Assembly (NCBI GenBank): GCA_026874595.1
Contig: CM049311.1
Coordinates: 67,770,453-67,834,452, forward strand
Direction: 5' to 3'
Source of the DNA: Sipunculus nudus
Taxonomy: Eukaryota > Annelida > Sipuncula > Golfingiida > Sipunculidae
Length of the DNA: 64,000 bases
The position numbers and the translations under genes were made by a program. Below are positions 24,305-33,101 of this stretch, piece after piece. Position 1 is the first letter of the stretch, and each line of letters begins with the position of its first letter. The notes under the pieces were generated by a model. That model ran no database searches. It was not told where the DNA came from and saw nothing but the letters and a program-made list of their open reading frames with translations.

Positions 24305-25126
24305 CGGTACACTACACCTTCGGGACCAGGATCAGGAATGAATCCTTTCTTTACTTGTTTTAAATAATGCTCTCTAGAATCTTTATCAAAGTAGACTGTA
24401 TCTAGCTTTGCATCTACTTCAAGATTTTGCAGCGCAGTAGTTACACCATCATACTGGACTTCATGTGACGTTTCATGTGAAGGCGAAGCTTCCCATTGAG
24501 GCGAAAGTTCAGGCTGAAGCAAAGGTTTACGTTCAGGCGCAAGTACACAAGGAGTAAATTCACGTTCTGGGGGAATTATTGGTTTATTTTTCTCAAAAGG
24601 TTCTAATTGGTATTGAGAACCTTCATGTGTGGGTGTATGATTATCCCCAGTATCGCAAGGTCTACCCTTGCCTTGATAACCAATATGTCCTTGAACAAAC
24701 TATTGACCCTTACCTTCATAGCCTGCAGCCGCAACGTCATCAACATCAGTAGGAACCTTAGGTGGCTTCCAAAACATCACCAAGAAGATCAGATGGGTGC
24801 CTTTCAGCTTTGCAAACGTGATTTTTCTGGTAAACCAAATCGTCAAATGTCTCCTTCTCCGCCTCAGTGTAGTAACTTCTCAAGTATTCGTACTTATCAT
24901 TAGTATATTCATTTGTATAAACACTATTTTGACAAACTTCTGTGGTATTCAGCACATCTAACAACTGATCACAAGGGACATCTGGTTTAAAATGGAACGA
25001 TCGTGTAAGGTTACCTTCAATTACTGGCTGTTTATCATTGGGCTGGGTAACCATATTCTGTTTATTCTCATCAGATGGCTCATTATCAACCAAATTCAGC
25101 ATATATGTCCACCAGACCATAATCAC
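24280..25126 (-). pseudogene. Broken minus-strand coding region, function unknown
   Basis: A stretch of roughly 280 codons reads through with one frameshift (near 24758) and one TAG. It passes from NLVDNEPSDENKQN through PSDLLGDVLEAT, then VPTDVDDVAAAGYEGKG, a Pro/Glu-rich section (EPFEKNKPIIPPERE, APERKPLLQPE) and VKKGFIPDPGPEGVVYRPI. It ends where the 678-bp tandem copies begin (24304), so the 3' end may have been cut off by that duplication. The composition is acidic and proline-rich, suggesting a disordered protein. I do not recognise a family. It lies downstream, in the same strand, of the spectrin relic and may belong to the same transcript. Confidence 0.5.
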
Positions 25127-25640
25127 CTGTATGATGTGATAGTTCTTCTAGCTTTGATGTAATTATGTGTGTTCGTCTGGTAGAAGCTACAACAGTAGCA
25201 TCAACTGAGTGATATTGGTCTTTTTGTGTCGACTGATATGCAGGCCAAATATTTGGCTCCTCCTGAGCTGTATATGAGTAAAGTACGGTAATGTGTTCCT
25301 ATAGGCCACAACATTTAGGTGATGCAGTTCCAGTCCCCACAGTTTCCTGGCCACCAGTTTTCTGCACAATATATCAATTTATCAAAGTGTCCAGAGTCCC
25401 CTGATGATTCTCCTCAGGAATCTGAGGTACTGATTGGCGTTCCCTTAGACCACCAGGACTTACTTCCTTGCCCGTGGAAGACTGGGCATGGTCCCTCGCT
25501 TCATGGACTACCTAGTTGGCTTTGAGTGATTTCTCAAAATTTTTCTTCCATTTACGCACAGGATCCTAATAGCGAGTCTCAATATTGTCCTGCCTGGCAG
25601 AGGTATTCATCAGGAGGGTTTTACCACGTTGTTGTCATAT
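25127..25640 (-). pseudogene. Possible post-SH3 spectrin sequence, heavily decayed
   Basis: The minus frame has RKWKKNFEKSLKAN (about 25510-25555), similar in pattern to the KFDDF.KDLKAN helix that follows the SH3 domain in alpha-spectrin. Frames are broken, and the rest is not assignable. Confidence 0.35.
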
Positions 25641-25830
25641 TAACATCAACATTATTCACATAGAGAGCAGGGACTGAGCCTTGACAGTCATCGACTTCAA
25701 CCTTCCACCAGTCCTTGTTATAGCTGTTTTGGAGAGTGAGTATGTCTCATTTATTGACTAACAACTTACCAGGAAGCGTCTCTATGTAATCATACACTAC
25801 CACCTCATCAATATCGGGTACTGGAGCTTC
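25641..25830 (-). pseudogene. Alpha-spectrin-type SH3 domain, broken
   Basis: Minus-strand translation gives VVVYDYIETLPGKLLVNK, a stop (TGA where the family has Gly), then [20 protein letters not shown] and [14 protein letters not shown]. The ALYDY-like start, DWWKVEV block and VPA.YV end are the SH3 signature of alpha-spectrin (family [14 protein letters not shown]). Other SH3 families do not match as well. Only the one stop interrupts it. Sequence upstream (25860-26144) fits the spectrin repeat that precedes the SH3 in the family. Confidence 0.85.
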
Positions 25831-25859
25831 TATTTATTTGCACTGCTGAGCCAGCATCT

Positions 25860-26144
25860 TGAGCGTTTCAATATTTGAGCGACAAGCTGATAAGCAAGAC
25901 TTAAGGGTAGTGGGATATTCGAGAGTGTCTCTTCAGAATCCTTGCTAAAACTAGTGTTGCAAATGATGGTTTCAATCTTTTTCATGAATGCCTCTTCCTT
26001 AGTGGTACCAGCTAAGTATTGCTTTGCTTGTGGTTTGAGTTGAAGAGATTTGTCATTGATTACATGCGGCCCCTTTATCTTCTGGCTAGTCTGATCGCAA
26101 GCAGTTTGCTCAAAGACTGACTTTGAGTCGCCCGTGTTTACCAC
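25860..26144 (-). pseudogene. Spectrin repeat preceding SH3 (about repeat 9), decayed
   Basis: Minus frame: NDKSLQLKPQAKQYLAGTTK, EEAFMKKIETIICNT, FSKDSEETLS. These parallel alpha-spectrin EDSLQAQQYFADANEAESWM, REKEPIVGST and YGKDEDSAEALL by position. It joins the SH3 domain at 25830 after a frame change. It is recognisable but diverged, with insertions and lost heptad residues. Confidence 0.65.
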
Positions 26145-26790
26145 AGTTTTCTCAGTGAAGCAACCTAAGTCGAGGCTATGACAATAAGGACATCTTGATA
26201 CTGTATTCGTAACACTCCATGCTCACGTAGGTGTTCTTTTTGTGGACCAACAGAATGATTGAATAATTCTTTGAGGTGGTCATGCATGCTGTTATTCATT
26301 CAACTGACTCAAAAAGACCTTGACTCCTGTCAGGCAAAGTTTATATTACCAGGGAAACTAATGAAGCCTTCACAGTATCATCCCCAGCAACCGCACAGTC
26401 GTGCAGGCCTGTTGCCGTCCCAATGACCATATTGGATAACAAGCATGATGATAAACTTGACCCACTTGTTCTGCCGTACCGATATCTTGCCCAGGCTGCA
26501 TGGTGATGAAATGCTCTCTGTCATTAACACCAAGATATCTATTTCCGCCGCCGATGGTGCCTGCAGCTAATAAGGCCTTTAGATTTCCTATCCTAGGATC
26601 TATCACATAGTCTTTGATGTCGTTATCAGCAAGAACAACCTTTACGGGCAGGTAGGCTTTAGTAGGAGGAGGGATAGGCCTTCTCTTTGCTGCCACCACT
26701 CCAAACACTTGACAGGCATACGTCAACTCCTCTATTCAATGGTGCTTTGACTTTAAGCGTTAGGTTAAGATGGCTCACTCTGAACAACAA
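26145..26790 (-). pseudogene. Unidentified insert within the spectrin relic, 118-codon open frame
   Basis: Where alpha-spectrin would need about 200 bp to link the two repeats, this locus has about 600 bp. It holds an open minus frame (26370-26726) reading KRRPIPPPTKAYLPVKVVLA, DYVIDPRIGNLKALLAAGT, GGGNRYLGVNDREHF and MQPGQDIGTAEQ. It is better preserved than the flanking spectrin codons. I do not recognise it. It could be an inserted retrocopy, a lineage-specific spectrin insert or an unrelated exon. Confidence 0.45.
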
Positions 26791-27765
26791 CAAATTGTTT
26801 ATCTAAGGGGAAGTCCAATCTTCAGATCGCATCTTCTGTAGGTGGATGCGGTAATTGATTCTTTCTCCGGAATCCAGCTTCCCTTATCCTCAACATCGCG
26901 TTTGGATTGCTGCAGCCCTAGGGCATCGTCCCGCTTGCTCTTGAGAGCCTGCAGGTTTGGGCAATGCTCCATCACCATAGCTTGTTGGGTCTTTCCTGTC
27001 TAGATTGTGCATGCAGGCCAATTCCTCTGCCGTTAAAGAGCCTTCTTGGAGCTAGATCCCAAGATCCTCAACGTAACGGCTAACCTGTTGTTGTTTCACT
27101 CAGCTTGACACATTTACAATTATTCTGCTTAAGCAGCTGCTCCAACAAGACCTGTATTTCATTCAGATAACCTCTGATCATTTCTTTCGCATAATGATTA
27201 ATGTTTATGAGATCTTCTCCAGTGTTATTTATTTGTTTAATAAAAGCTTTACTGGCACTTAATACATGATCAAATTGCTGGTTTTTCTGGAATTTGCCCT
27301 GGAGTATGATTGGATCCAAGTATTCCGCATCATATACAGCCTTGGTTTTCTCGTTCATCAAGGTCTTGGTCTCCTCACACTCACGCTTAAACATCTGGTA
27401 CTTGTAAGATTCCTAGAGTGTCGCTTTGCGTGCAGATGCCTTCTAATACAAACTGCTGTGACGCTCAGTCAGAGCATCTCTCCTGGCAGTCACTTCATCA
27501 GCATTGTAGCATTCATCTCCAATCAGCCAAGTGGCTAGGTCAATCTGAGCCTTGATTTTGTCTTGTGCACCGAAGGGTTTCTTAAAGTCATCATGCTTCA
27601 CGATCAATGCTTCTATGTCAACTAATGAATCTCCAAAAGCCTCCAGTGGCCATTAAGTCCTCCTATTTAGTCATCCACCTATCAACCTGCTCAATGCCAT
27701 GGTAGAAGAACATAAGCAGCAGGTCCATACACTGCTCATACAGAATACGAGGCTTGTCATACAGC
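26791..27765 (-). pseudogene. Alpha-spectrin-like repeats (about repeats 5-8), intronless and broken
   Basis: Spectrin repeats are three-helix units of the submembrane cytoskeleton. In order on the minus strand: EQCMDLLLMFF, GIEQVDRWMTK, a TAG, LEAFGDSLVDIEALIVKHDDF, DLATWLIGDECYNADEVTAR, two TAGs, ESYKYQMFKRECEETKTLMN, EYLDPIILQGKFQKNQQFDH, INNTGEDLININHYAKEMIR, QQQVSRYVEDL and finally DDALGLQQSKRDVEDKGSWI and PEKESITAST. This follows the order of human SPTAN1 repeats upstream of the SH3 domain (EQCMELQLFYRD ... DPSNLQGKVQKHQ ... WIREKEPIAAST). No intron interrupts several repeats. There are at least four stops and three frameshifts, and the third repeat is shortened. A processed retrocopy is likely, though a decayed gene copy with fused exons is possible. 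Confidence 0.85.
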
Positions 27766-28615
27766 TCGTGCATACTTGTCGTCTCACTGTAAGGAATGAT
27801 TGGCTTTTCTTTAACTTCGCCAATGGCACAGCAGTTAGATTCCAACAGTTTCTGCTGAGGAAAGCTAGTTTCTTGTCTGTAAGTGAAGCCACTGCATGCT
27901 CTATCTGGTGACCCTGAACTTCTGCCGTGAATTAAAGATTGCTCTTGCGAACTACTATCTGGTTGGAAATGAGTCAAACAGAGGTGAATGGTCCCATTTT
28001 CTGGCTGATATTGACCAGGGCACTCCATCTCCCTTGATCGATATACCTGGTCCAACATACTACAAGAATCAATAAAGGGGTTTCCTGCAGAACTGTAAAT
28101 GTTACCATGAATAAAAGTTTCCCAAATGAACTTCTATCTTGGAAAATCCCAGACTGGTACTGCAATGACTTCAAAGGAGGCGAATGGTCCGATTGTATTG
28201 CCTGACTCGGACCAAGGCACTCCCTTCTCTTTGACTGATAGGCCAGGTCTCTGAAACTCCAAAAATCCTTATAAGTTTATCTCGCATGTAACTGTGATCT
28301 TCTGTTTGTATAATCATTCTGTAGCTCAAAATTGTGTGAAACAGAAGAAGTCATATTTGGTGGAGCATAACTTAATGGATCCACATTACCCTTAGAGTAA
28401 CCAGGGAGGGTCCTCGCAATATCCCTTTCTGGATTTGAGGAAGTACTGAATGTTGGTTGTGTCCCTTTAACCACAACGTATGCCTGTCCAGTCTGGTTTT
28501 TTCCATTCCCCTCAAATTGGGTGGGTGGGATGCAAAGGGGACCTGTCCACTTAGTCCCCTTGCTTGTCTCTGTGGTGTAATACAAACTATTTCCATGGAA
28601 AGAACCCTTTCCCAC
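27766..28615 (-). pseudogene. Broken minus-strand frames with a duplicated GVPWS segment
   Basis: Frames at 27663-28058 and 28277-28615 are open but share no known domain with spectrin. Two DNA segments, 27967-28066 and 28163-28260, are diverged copies about 196 bp apart. Each encodes on the minus strand PGLSVKEKGVPWSESG or PGISIKGDGVPWSISA, suggesting a repeat protein with a unit near 65 residues. The frame at 28277 reads KGSFHGNSLYYTTETSKGTK. Unknown family. It could be the 5' part of the transcript that carries the spectrin repeats, or unrelated. Confidence 0.4.
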
Positions 28616-29021
28616 ATCGAAACTGGGTAGCCTGTGAGATCAGCCAAATCAAGGGGGCCACGGTAAGGGATGGCTTGAAAATGCTATGACCACCTTCTTT
28701 GCAAGGTAATGGCTGAAGCTATGAGGTAACAGTTGCAAAAGATCAGGTGAGGTAGCAGTGCACATATTAAGTGGTCTTTCCACAGCTGGGGTATGACATC
28801 GCCACTGCCTAGATACTAAATGTAACAAGAGGCCGTTCAGGAAATTAGAACCAATGTGAGGACCAATGACATGCAGGAAACAAATATATATGCACTGAGG
28901 GGACAAAAAGTAAGACAATTGATTAACTAATAGTGATTGAGACAAGTATGTGACCTATACGGGCCAAAAACAGGCAGAAACCGTACAGACAAGCACAGGA
29001 TCATGTTAAGTTGTAATGCAG

Positions 29022-29053
<32 letters not shown>

Positions 29054-30586
29054 ATTTAAATTTTATATGTAAACGTGTTAATTGGAATGACCATTATCAT
29101 AGCAAGGAATAAATCTTTTGCTTACAAATTCCACAGGCACTGACTGAAGTTATTTATCAAGTTAAATGTCCAGAACCAATACCTTGGACTGGTTTTTACG
29201 TTTCATAGCAACTGCCTTCTTTGCCATGGTTTCAAAATAAATGATAATTCATGCACTCCGGTAGATTCTAACGGAAACAAGTAAAAAGTATTGATTTTGG
29301 GAGTGGGACGTTACCCTTCACCAATCAGACATGCGTCATTTACAACACCAGTCCGCCCACCTAAGATTAAATACAGCAGTTGTTCGGTCACCAAGCCGTT
29401 TACCAAATTGTCTGAATTCTAGTGTATACCAAACCCCTCATCTGTATGAGTTGGTAATGTCGGAATGATGAAGCTTGAAAATTTGCGTTATTAAGCTTAT
29501 CAATATTATTGGCTTCAAAGGTGGGTACAATCTTGCAAGGATTGTGATAACTTTTAAATAATTACATAAAATAAAAACATATTACAATGTTAGTACATAC
29601 CTAATGATTATATAAAAAGCGTATTTTGCTGTTGAACAATTTTTCTACTATCTCGGACTATAAGGCCACTAAACCTTTTTTTATCCGAAGAAACCCTGCC
29701 TCTTATCGAATTATCGTCTCATATTTATCCCTTTGAAGACATCTTATAAGTCTAAAAGAAAAGTAAGTATAATAGTTTTATCTTCTTGCATGATGATTGT
29801 TGTAACAGTGGCGTTAAAATAATTTGTTCATCTGTAATAAAATAGCATTTTTGTAATCTAATTTATCGACGTGCATTTGTAAATATTCCTTAATATTAAA
29901 CAATTCAATTTTACAGTGCCATATATATAGAACAACATTGCCTGATTATCAATATATCCATTCAAGAAATCAAGAAAATGATCTCCGATAAAAGCAACAT
30001 GCATCCATTACAACCATATAATTGTAAACTATCTCAATCAGATCTGTCAAGATCTTTCACATTCCTTCTTTCTTTAAGGGGTCCATTCACCTATCTGACC
30101 TTTAAAAAACTAAAGGTAATCCCTTGGAGCTTTCATTAAAATAGGCAAGAAAACATTGAATTTATCGCACACAAGCTGTTTTGATTATAATATATGGGGA
30201 CCCGCCAAAATAATCAAAACAAATTCAACAAGGGCAGCACGACAGATAAGCCAGAGCTTTGCAAATTGCGTTTTGCAACAAGTGTCCTTTCTGACGCCGC
30301 ATATAAGCGACCTACCATCGTAGGTGACATGTTTTTCCCTTTTGTTAACATTGCTGTGTTTACGAAAATGTTGTTGATATACAAGTTCATACATTGTTAA
30401 CGAAAGCCTTATAAGAGCATCACAACCAAAATTAACCTTAGAACATTAATATATACACAGAGAAAGCCAAAATCATAAAAATTCTTTTCAAAAGGTAGTT
30501 GAATGGGCACCTTTAAACAAGTCCAAGCGTTCGGGAGGATGCTATAATACACAGACATATTGATGTGCATTTATAAGTGCATTTAT
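28616..30586. other. Non-coding with TA microsatellite
   Basis: A (TA)n tract lies at 29021-29051. The 98-codon minus frame at 28649-28945 shows no domain. Nothing else recognised. Confidence 0.5.
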
Positions 30587-30588
30587 GA

Positions 30589-30777
30589 GTGTGTGTGTGT
30601 GGGAGGCTTACAGTGTCATATTGTGAACGAGTGTATGCAGATGAAAGAGTGGGGCTTACCGTGTCATATTACGAAAAAAAAGCATATGAAGCTGTAAGAA
30701 TGTGGCTTTCAGTGTCATGTTATGAACAAGATTCTCAAGGTCCACGAGCAAACAGGCACCTGAAGTTCTTATATTAA
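30589..30777 (+). repeat. Three imperfect in-frame repeats of 16-17 codons
   Basis: Units start at about 30605, 30653 and 30704 (periods 48 and 51), each with ggctt.c.gtgtcat.tt. In the open 62-codon frame they read RLTVSYCERVYADERV, GLTVSYYEKKAYEAVRM and WLSVSCYEQ. A GT run (30589-30600) precedes them. This is likely a minisatellite, as no start context or longer gene is seen. Confidence 0.55.
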
Positions 30778-31165
30778 GAACTAACATCTGAAGATGAAGA
30801 AATGCCAGTGCTATACAAGGCGCTATATGTTCTAGCGTCTGACTGTGGTACTGCATGTACTATTTTATTATATTCAATATATTTATATGATACCAAAAAA
30901 TAAATTTTGCAAAGAATATTTTTAGTTTTGTAATATAGTAAATGGACTGTGACAAATTTCTTCCAACAAATACTATTAATTGTCTATATGTTCACAAATA
31001 TACACTAGCTGAACATAACTAACTGAAAGGGGTACCCTTGGAAAGCTAGCAATGTGTAATGCTTATGCGAACAACTTACCTCCTTTACAGTAAGCAGTGT
31101 GATCCTCGGAATCCGTGCATCTAGCAGTTGCAGTACTAGAAGGACAACGAAGCTGAGCGATAGGA

Positions 31166-31223
<58 letters not shown>
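31166..31223. repeat. Compound (TA)n(TG)n microsatellite
   Basis: About 19 TA units (31166-31205) run directly into about 9 TG units. They are followed by a short GA run (31232-31243). Confidence 0.97.
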
Positions 31224-31344
31224 ATAAAGAATGAGAGAGAGAGATGGTCCATTGTCTGTCCGGCCAACGGTTAACAAGGCACGTTTTGAAAAAACTACTA
31301 GATGGGGAAAAAACTACTAGATGGCGCTTTTGGGCTAACACGGA

Positions 31345-32669
31345 GGTAAGACCGGCTCCTCTATGTTTTGTTATTTTTTATGAAATGTGAGAATATTTCG
31401 TTGAATTCATATGCTCCACATGCTTTTTAGGTAATAAATATTGTACCTGTATTACTTTAACCTTAAAACAGTATATAGAGAAGCATAATTTTTAGTTTAT
31501 TTGATACCTGTCTTTAACAATCAAGGTCGTACAGACCCACCGTCAGTGAGGCATCCAGGGGTAGAAATTAAAGTGAATTTGGTGAGACTCACCAACAACA
31601 ACGAAAAATAATGATTATTTGTCAAGAGAGTAAAAGAAGTAAAAAAGAGTAGTATGGAGGAATCCTCTGAGGAGTGCCCATTGTCCAGTTTGAGTTTGAA
31701 ATCTACAGATTCTGGTGGTCAGTCTGTTGTGACGATTGAGAACTCTGAAAGATTCACTCAGTACCTGATAGCAGCCCTGAATTCCGAAACAGTTAAATCC
31801 TCATTAAAACATATCATTGACGCTGCAGTGGAAAATAAGCTCAAAGAATATGAAACACTGATTGAGAATTTGTCAATGCGTGTATCAGAACTCGAAAACA
31901 CTGTGGGCGATTTAAGTGAGGAATTGGATAACCAACAACAATATTCACGGAGAAACAGTGTTAGAATAACAAACCCATGGCAGGAAAACAGCGGTGAGGA
32001 CACTGATGAACTAGTGATAGATATGGCACAAAATATTATGCAGATAGACATTAGCAGAGGGGATATTGAGCGGTCCCACAGAGTAGGTAGGGCCCTGCCT
32101 GATAAACCGAGACAAATACTGGTCACGTTTTTGTCTCACCGAACAAAGACCGCGTTTATGAAAGGCAAACCACGACTCAAAATGGCCGGGGATCGGACAA
32201 AAGGTGTTTATGCCAATGAAGATCTGACAAAGAATAGACTGAACATGTTTCAAGCCGCGCTGAGGGCAAAGAAAGAAAACTTAATAACAGATTGTTGGAC
32301 AATAGATGGTGTTGTTTTTGTGAGGCCCCGTTTTGGCAAGGTGCAAAGCTTTGCACGCAGAAAGAAAATCTATTCGTGGCTGAACACACTCAAACAAAAC
32401 CCGCCTAGAATGTTTTCAGAGGCGGCGAGTGGCCTACAAATGACCTCGACTCCAATTCACAATTGAGAGTCTATTTAAACTGTTTGATTTTGGTTTTTCT
32501 TAAGCTGTACGTTTTTCCCTAATCTCACAGCCAGTTGAAATAATATATATTGAATTATTTGTGAACAATTTGTTTTCAACCATACTATTCAGGTATGAAA
32601 TATATGTTATTCTCAGTTACGATTATGACATTAGTGACTGGTAGAAAAAAATTTGGAGCCGGTCTTACC
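31345..32669. repeat. 15-bp inverted repeat flanking LINE ORF1
   Basis: ggtaagaccggctcc (31345-31359) is exactly complementary to ggagccggtcttacc (32655-32669). The match stops after 15 bp and no target-site duplication is seen. It may be chance, or mark a rearrangement around ORF1. Confidence 0.5.
31654..32466 (+). CDS. LINE ORF1 RNA-binding protein (L1/Tx1-like), fully open
   Basis: A 270-codon frame without stops, starting MEESSEECPL and ending TSTPIHN. ORF1 proteins of L1/Tx1 LINEs bind element RNA as trimers. Visible here are a coiled-coil (about residues 60-95, ENKLKEYETLIENLSMRVSE then LENTVGDLSEELDNQQQYSR), then the RRM-type region with YSRRNSVRI, DIERSHRVGR and RQILVTFLS, and a basic C-terminal domain with NRLNMFQAALRAKKENL. 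The length is near that of related ORF1s. It contrasts with ORF2 downstream, which is broken. The open frame may mean recent loss of ORF2, chance or retained use. Residue ranges are estimates. Confidence 0.85.
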   Translation: MEESSEECPLSSLSLKSTDSGGQSVVTIENSERFTQYLIAALNSETVKSSLKHIIDAAVENKLKEYETLIENLSMRVSELENTVGDLSEELDNQQQYSRRNSVRITNPWQENSGEDTDELVIDMAQNIMQIDISRGDIERSHRVGRALPDKPRQILVTFLSHRTKTAFMKGKPRLKMAGDRTKGVYANEDLTKNRLNMFQAALRAKKENLITDCWTIDGVVFVRPRFGKVQSFARRKKIYSWLNTLKQNPPRMFSEAASGLQMTSTPIHN

Positions 32670-33101
32670 CATACTACCCATATGATTATAGTTTTCAAAT
32701 TTATTCACAATTTCTATTTTCCATATGCATATAGTCATTCCGTGCTAAAATATCATAACTATTTTTCTTCTTTGGATTTACTAGGCCTTACATCAAAGGT
32801 CATCACCTTACTTAGTCTGAAGGCGCCATAATGCTATTATTTATTTTTTGCAATGCTTGTTTGATGTTTGAAATCGTTTCAAAGTTTATGTTTGAAATCA
32901 TTTCACAGTTCACAACATATTCCATATCTTGTTGTTCCATGAAAAATATCGTTTTTCAATACACAGAAAGTTCCCAACAAAAGCAGATCTTTATTAACAT
33001 TATAATGACAAAGAATGTATTTTCCTTTCACATAAAGTATGAACAGAGGCTTTATAGAACATCAAAATGCCCATATATGCAATTGAATTTAAAGAAATAA
33101 G
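32467..33101. other. Sequence occupying the place of the LINE endonuclease
   Basis: Between ORF1 and the first ORF2 remnant there are about 640 bp of AT-rich sequence in no LINE-like frame. The apurinic-endonuclease-like domain (about 200 codons) expected here is absent. Confidence 0.6.

Noticed and set aside
23366-24341. Repeated plus-strand open frames (MMITKHKYPE..., MNKSILAKQ...)
   Set aside because: They recur with the 678-bp duplication, have no domain, and contain runs such as poly-T that differ in length between copies.
27663-28174. Several overlapping minus-strand frames as separate genes
   Set aside because: The frames overlap one another, and only one reading per stretch matches spectrin or the GVPWS duplication.
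31005-31341. Two overlapping minus-strand frames with IYIYIY and THTHT
   Set aside because: They translate the compound TA/TG microsatellite in two frames.
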